This document shows positions 5,709 through 8,727 of a DNA stretch of 8,727 nt, piece by piece. The notes beneath the pieces are model-generated. The model saw only the letters and a list, made by a program, of their open reading frames with translations. It did no database searches and was not told the DNA's origin. Position 1 is the stretch's first letter; each line of letters starts with the position of its first letter. A program made the translations under genes and the position numbers. The DNA comes from Elusimicrobia bacterium RIFCSPLOWO2_01_FULL_54_10 (GTDB taxonomy: Bacteria; Elusimicrobiota; Elusimicrobia; 2-02-FULL-39-32). The DNA lies in assembly GCA_001799975.1 (NCBI GenBank), contig MGUQ01000044.1, positions 1 through 8,727 of the forward strand, read 5' to 3'.

Positions 5709-5713
5709 GGAGG
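5709..5713 (+). promoter_or_regulatory. ribosome binding site that sets the nrdJ start
   Basis: GGAGG sits five bases before the ATG at 5719, ideal spacing. The upstream in-frame ATG at 5707 overlaps this Shine-Dalgarno and has none of its own, so 5719 is the better start. Confidence 0.75.
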
Positions 5714-5718
5714 AAAGA

Positions 5719-8247
5719 ATGAATCAGTCCGCGCAGGGAGCATCCGCATCCAAAGAAGAACTAGTCCGGGAAGTGTTGAATAGCGCCAAAGACGCTTCCG
5801 GAGAATTGACAAAAGAGGACGTGTTCTTCGGGCCCGCAACGCTTTCCAAAGAAACGAACGATTTCTTTGCGGGCGACAACCTGCGCTCGCGCGTGTTCCT
5901 GGACAAATACGCTCTCCGCGACAGAAGCGGCCGCGTGGTGGAAAAAACTCCGCTTGAGATGTGGTCTCGCGTGGCGCGCGAGCTTGCCAGCGTGGAGAAA
6001 ACCGATGCCCTGCGGACGGAATGGCAGGAAAAGTTCTATTGGCTGCTTTCAGATTTCAGATATATTCCCGGGGGCCGCATCCTTTTCGGAGCCGGCAATC
6101 CCCGCAATGTCACCCTCTTGAACTGCTATGTCATCCCCGTTCAGGACGACCGGCTGGAATCCATCTTTGAATGGATGAAAGAAGCCGCCCGCACCTATTC
6201 TTACGGCGGCGGCGTGGGCACGGACATCTCCGTATTGCGTCCCAAGGGTGCGCGCGTCAACAACGCGGCCCACACCAGCACGGGCTCCGTTTCCTTTATG
6301 GACCTTTTCTCCCTCACCACCGGCACCATCGGCCAGGCCGGCCGCCGCGGGGCACTCATGATCACCATCCGCGACTCCCACCCGGACATTCTGGAGTTCT
6401 GCCGCGTCAAGCGCAATCTGAAAACCGTGCGCTTTGCCAACATCTCCGTGCGCGTTTCCGACGCGCTCATGAAAGCGGTGGACAAGGACGAGGACTTTGA
6501 CCTTTTCTTCGAAAACGACAAGGTGAAAGTGCACCGCAAGGCCAAGGCCCGCACCATTTGGAACGAGCTCATCACGGGCGCACGGGACTGGGCGGAACCG
6601 GGCATTATTTTCTGGGACAACATCAAGCGGGAGTCCACTTCCGAATACAACGGCATGGAAGTGATTTCCACCAATCCTTGCGCAGAAATCCCCCTGGAAG
6701 GCTACGGCGACTGCTGCCTGGGCAACATCAACCTTTCCAAGTTCGTGGAAGACGAGTTCACGGAGTCCGCGCGCGTCAATTGGGTGGCCATCGAGAAAGC
6801 GGCCCGCTACGGCATCCGCTTCCTGGACAATGTGTTGGACTATAACGCCGACAAGCATCCTTTGAAGGCGCAGACGGAAGCCTCCATGGCCTCGCGCCGA
6901 ATCGGCCTTGGGTTCACAGGCCTGGGCGACATGCTCTGCCAGATGCGCATGAGATACGATTCAGATGAAGCCATTTCTTTCGTGGACACTCTCTTTGAGC
7001 GCATCAAGAACTTTGCGTATGATGAGAGCGTCAACATCGGCATGGAAAAAGGCATTTTCAAGAGATTTGACCTGGACAAGCACATGCGCTCGCCGTTCAT
7101 TCAGCGGTTGTACCCGCAGGTGCAGGAGCGCATACGCCAGCACGGCCTGCGCAATGTGGCGTTGCTCACTGTCCCGCCCGTGGGCAGCGGAGCATCATTA
7201 GCCGGCACCACCTCCGGGGTGGAGCCCATCTTCGACCTCTGCTACACGCGGCGCTCGGAATCCTTGAGCCAGGAATATTTCAAGGTTTATCACACCCTGG
7301 TAAACCAATACATGGCCCGCTTCGGCATTAAGGATGAGGCTCAACTCCCGTCCTATTTTGTGACCGCGCACCAAGTCAGCGCGGAAAAGCGCGTGCTCAT
7401 GCAAGCCACCATCCAAAAGCACATCGACCACGCCATTTCTTCAACGGTCAACCTCCCGCGCGAAGCGACGGAAGAAGATGTGGGGAAAGTTTATTTCAAC
7501 GCCTGGAAGATGGGCTGCAAAGGCATTACAGTTTACCGCGAAGGCAGCCGCGAAGGCGTGCTGATCACGGACGCGGAAACCAAAGCCAAAACGGCCGCAA
7601 GCAATACCTCCGTGCAGGCTGCAGCTGCCGTTCCTGCGCCCGCCCCCGGCGCGCGCCAGCGCCCCAAGGTGACCGAAGGCCGCACGGAGCGCGTGGAAAC
7701 CCCCCGCGGTCCCATCTATGTCACCATCAATGAAGATGAGTTCGGGCTTTGCGAAATCTTTGTGAAGTCCCTGGACGCGGAAGCCGAAGTGACCGGCCGC
7801 CTGGCCAGTTTGCTGTTGCGCGCCGGCGTGGATCCCCGCGAGATCATGGAGCAGCTCTGGCGCGTGCGCTCACGGGAAGTAGCGTTCGATAAATCCGCGG
7901 ATGGCACCAACGTGATGGTCACCACCGTGGCCCAAGGCGTATCTCTTGTGATCGGGCGTTACCTTTACGGCGACTCCTTCAATCCCAAGAATGTTTATCC
8001 CCGGGCGTCCACTCTGCCCGAGCCCGTGGCCCGCACCACCCAGCTCAAGCTCAAGTTCGCGCAGAACGAAGCGGCGGCCCCTGCGGCTCCAGCCCCGGAA
8101 GTGGAAGATCTGAGCACCATTCAACAGGCCAGAGAAGTGCGCCTCACCAAAGAGTTCGCCGGCATCTGCCCGGACTGCGGTGAGACGATGATTCAGGAAA
8201 ACGGCTGCGCAACCTGCAAGCAATGCGGGTTCACCAAGTGCGGTTAA
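5719..8247 (+). CDS. nrdJ: adenosylcobalamin-dependent (class II) ribonucleotide reductase
   Basis: This 842-residue enzyme reduces ribonucleotides to deoxyribonucleotides using a thiyl radical made from coenzyme B12. Residues counted from the ATG at 5719 are: GGRILFGAGNP near 118, redox Cys136 (LLNCYV), the YGGGVGTDIS loop, the N319-P-C321-A-E323 motif with the radical cysteine, the partner cysteine in DCCLGNINL (332-333), and a VPPVGSGASLAGTTSG phosphate loop near 485. No N-terminal ATP-cone is evident. An Ala/Pro-rich linker (about 620-660) leads to a TSCPD-like domain (about 655-750) that lacks the literal SCPD residues. The end is a cysteine-rich zinc-ribbon-like tail (CPDC ... CATCKQC ... 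C, from about 817) that probably re-reduces the active site. It is downstream of nrdR and 25 bases upstream of dcd. Confidence 0.95.
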   Translation: MNQSAQGASASKEELVREVLNSAKDASGELTKEDVFFGPATLSKETNDFFAGDNLRSRVFLDKYALRDRSGRVVEKTPLEMWSRVARELASVEKTDALRTEWQEKFYWLLSDFRYIPGGRILFGAGNPRNVTLLNCYVIPVQDDRLESIFEWMKEAARTYSYGGGVGTDISVLRPKGARVNNAAHTSTGSVSFMDLFSLTTGTIGQAGRRGALMITIRDSHPDILEFCRVKRNLKTVRFANISVRVSDALMKAVDKDEDFDLFFENDKVKVHRKAKARTIWNELITGARDWAEPGIIFWDNIKRESTSEYNGMEVISTNPCAEIPLEGYGDCCLGNINLSKFVEDEFTESARVNWVAIEKAARYGIRFLDNVLDYNADKHPLKAQTEASMASRRIGLGFTGLGDMLCQMRMRYDSDEAISFVDTLFERIKNFAYDESVNIGMEKGIFKRFDLDKHMRSPFIQRLYPQVQERIRQHGLRNVALLTVPPVGSGASLAGTTSGVEPIFDLCYTRRSESLSQEYFKVYHTLVNQYMARFGIKDEAQLPSYFVTAHQVSAEKRVLMQATIQKHIDHAISSTVNLPREATEEDVGKVYFNAWKMGCKGITVYREGSREGVLITDAETKAKTAASNTSVQAAAAVPAPAPGARQRPKVTEGRTERVETPRGPIYVTINEDEFGLCEIFVKSLDAEAEVTGRLASLLLRAGVDPREIMEQLWRVRSREVAFDKSADGTNVMVTTVAQGVSLVIGRYLYGDSFNPKNVYPRASTLPEPVARTTQLKLKFAQNEAAAPAAPAPEVEDLSTIQQAREVRLTKEFAGICPDCGETMIQENGCATCKQCGFTKCG

Positions 8248-8272
8248 TGACTAGAAGTATAAGGAGAGCGCA

Positions 8273-8727
8273 ATGCCTGTAAAATCCGACAGTTGGATAA
8301 GAAAAATGGCCAAAGAGCACGGAATGCTGGACCCGTTTGTGGAAGGGCAGGTCAACAAAGGAGCCATCTCCTACGGCCTTTCTTCTTACGGGTATGACAT
8401 CCGCGTGGGCAACGAATTCAAAATCTTCACCAACACTTATGGGGCGGTGATCGATCCCAAAGCCTTTGATCCCAAGGCTTTTGTGGACATTGTTTCTGAC
8501 ACCTTCATCACCATTCCCCCCAACTCCTTCGCTCTGGCGCGCACCGTGGAATATTTCAAAATCCCGCGCAATGTCATCACCATCTGCGTGGGCAAGTCCA
8601 CTTACGCCCGCTGCGGCATCATTGTGAATGTGACGCCTTTTGAGCCGGAATGGGAAGGGTTCGTGACCCTGGAGATTTCCAATACCACGCCTCTGCCGGC
8701 CAAGATTTACGCCAACGAGGGCATCGC
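8273..8727 (+). CDS. dcd: dCTP deaminase, 3' end cut by the window
   Basis: 151 codons are present before the window ends; the family is usually about 185-195 residues, so only the C-terminus is missing. The enzyme deaminates dCTP to dUTP, the source of dUMP for thymidylate synthesis. Visible features are [14 protein letters not shown] near 32-45, [10 protein letters not shown] at 61-70 (conserved in this subgroup, not a recent repeat), [23 protein letters not shown] at 107-115 including Arg113, and [13 protein letters not shown] at 125-137 with the catalytic Glu134. AAGGAG (8261-8266) lies six bases before the ATG. It probably forms an operon with nrdR and nrdJ, which fits its role beside thyX. 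Confidence 0.95.
   Translation, partial: MPVKSDSWIRKMAKEHGMLDPFVEGQVNKGAISYGLSSYGYDIRVGNEFKIFTNTYGAVIDPKAFDPKAFVDIVSDTFITIPPNSFALARTVEYFKIPRNVITICVGKSTYARCGIIVNVTPFEPEWEGFVTLEISNTTPLPAKIYANEGI

Noticed and set aside
6049..6858. Long open frame opposite nrdJ (269 codons, minus strand), and similar long frames opposite nrdR and thyX
   Set aside because: They lie wholly inside well-conserved genes of high GC, have no recognisable domains or ribosome sites, and look like composition shadows.
8456..8485. Tandem DPKAF duplication in dcd
   Set aside because: The same DPKxFDPKAF pattern is normal in this group of dCTP deaminases, so it is not a new repeat.

Overview
The window is bacterial chromosome, gene-dense, with moderately high GC in the core genes. 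Most of it is a nucleotide-metabolism neighbourhood. A smaller, visibly AT-richer block near the left end carries a Fic/HTH pair of the type called mobile mystery proteins A and B. A small stand-alone SWIB-domain protein, a double-length ThyX and a B12-dependent ribonucleotide reductase together suggest a PVC/Omnitrophota-like or deltaproteobacteria-like lineage. That placement is an inference and weak; no marker rRNA is present.

Layout. (1) 137-463, plus strand: a MazG-like all-alpha NTP pyrophosphohydrolase, meeting the next gene tail to tail with a 6-base overlap. (2) 458-1514, minus strand: an Xre-type HTH protein (mobile mystery A) followed by a Fic-domain protein (mobile mystery B), overlapping by 14 bases. 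(3) 1515-1802: a non-coding stretch, very AT-rich up to about 1680. It holds the A/B promoter, two NrdR-box-like operators 32 bp apart centre to centre, a possible rightward promoter, a perfect 22-bp palindrome and a possible terminator. (4) 1803-4957, minus strand: a compact thyX-purA-SWIB unit (1 nt, then 37 nt between genes). (5) 4958-5176: divergent promoter region. (6) 5177 to the right edge, plus strand: nrdR, nrdJ and dcd (cut by the window end), closely spaced with good ribosome binding sites.

How the genes fit together. NrdJ makes deoxyribonucleotides and NrdR senses the ATP/dATP state to repress nrd-type promoters. Dcd converts dCTP to dUTP, and ThyX methylates dUMP to dTMP. The missing dUTP-to-dUMP step could be supplied by a dUTPase outside the window or, speculatively, by the MazG-like hydrolase. 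PurA commits IMP to AMP synthesis.

The most interesting observation is at 1521-1573. The promoter of the mobile mystery A/B pair (TTGATA-17-TATAAT, minus strand) has a 15/16 match to the published NrdR box between its -35 and -10. A weaker second box lies exactly 32 bp away, the usual tandem NrdR spacing. This would place a Fic-domain, toxin-like enzyme under the dNTP-sensing repressor encoded about 3.6 kb away. I know of no described NrdR-controlled Fic system. The motif match is read directly from the sequence; the regulation is inferred.
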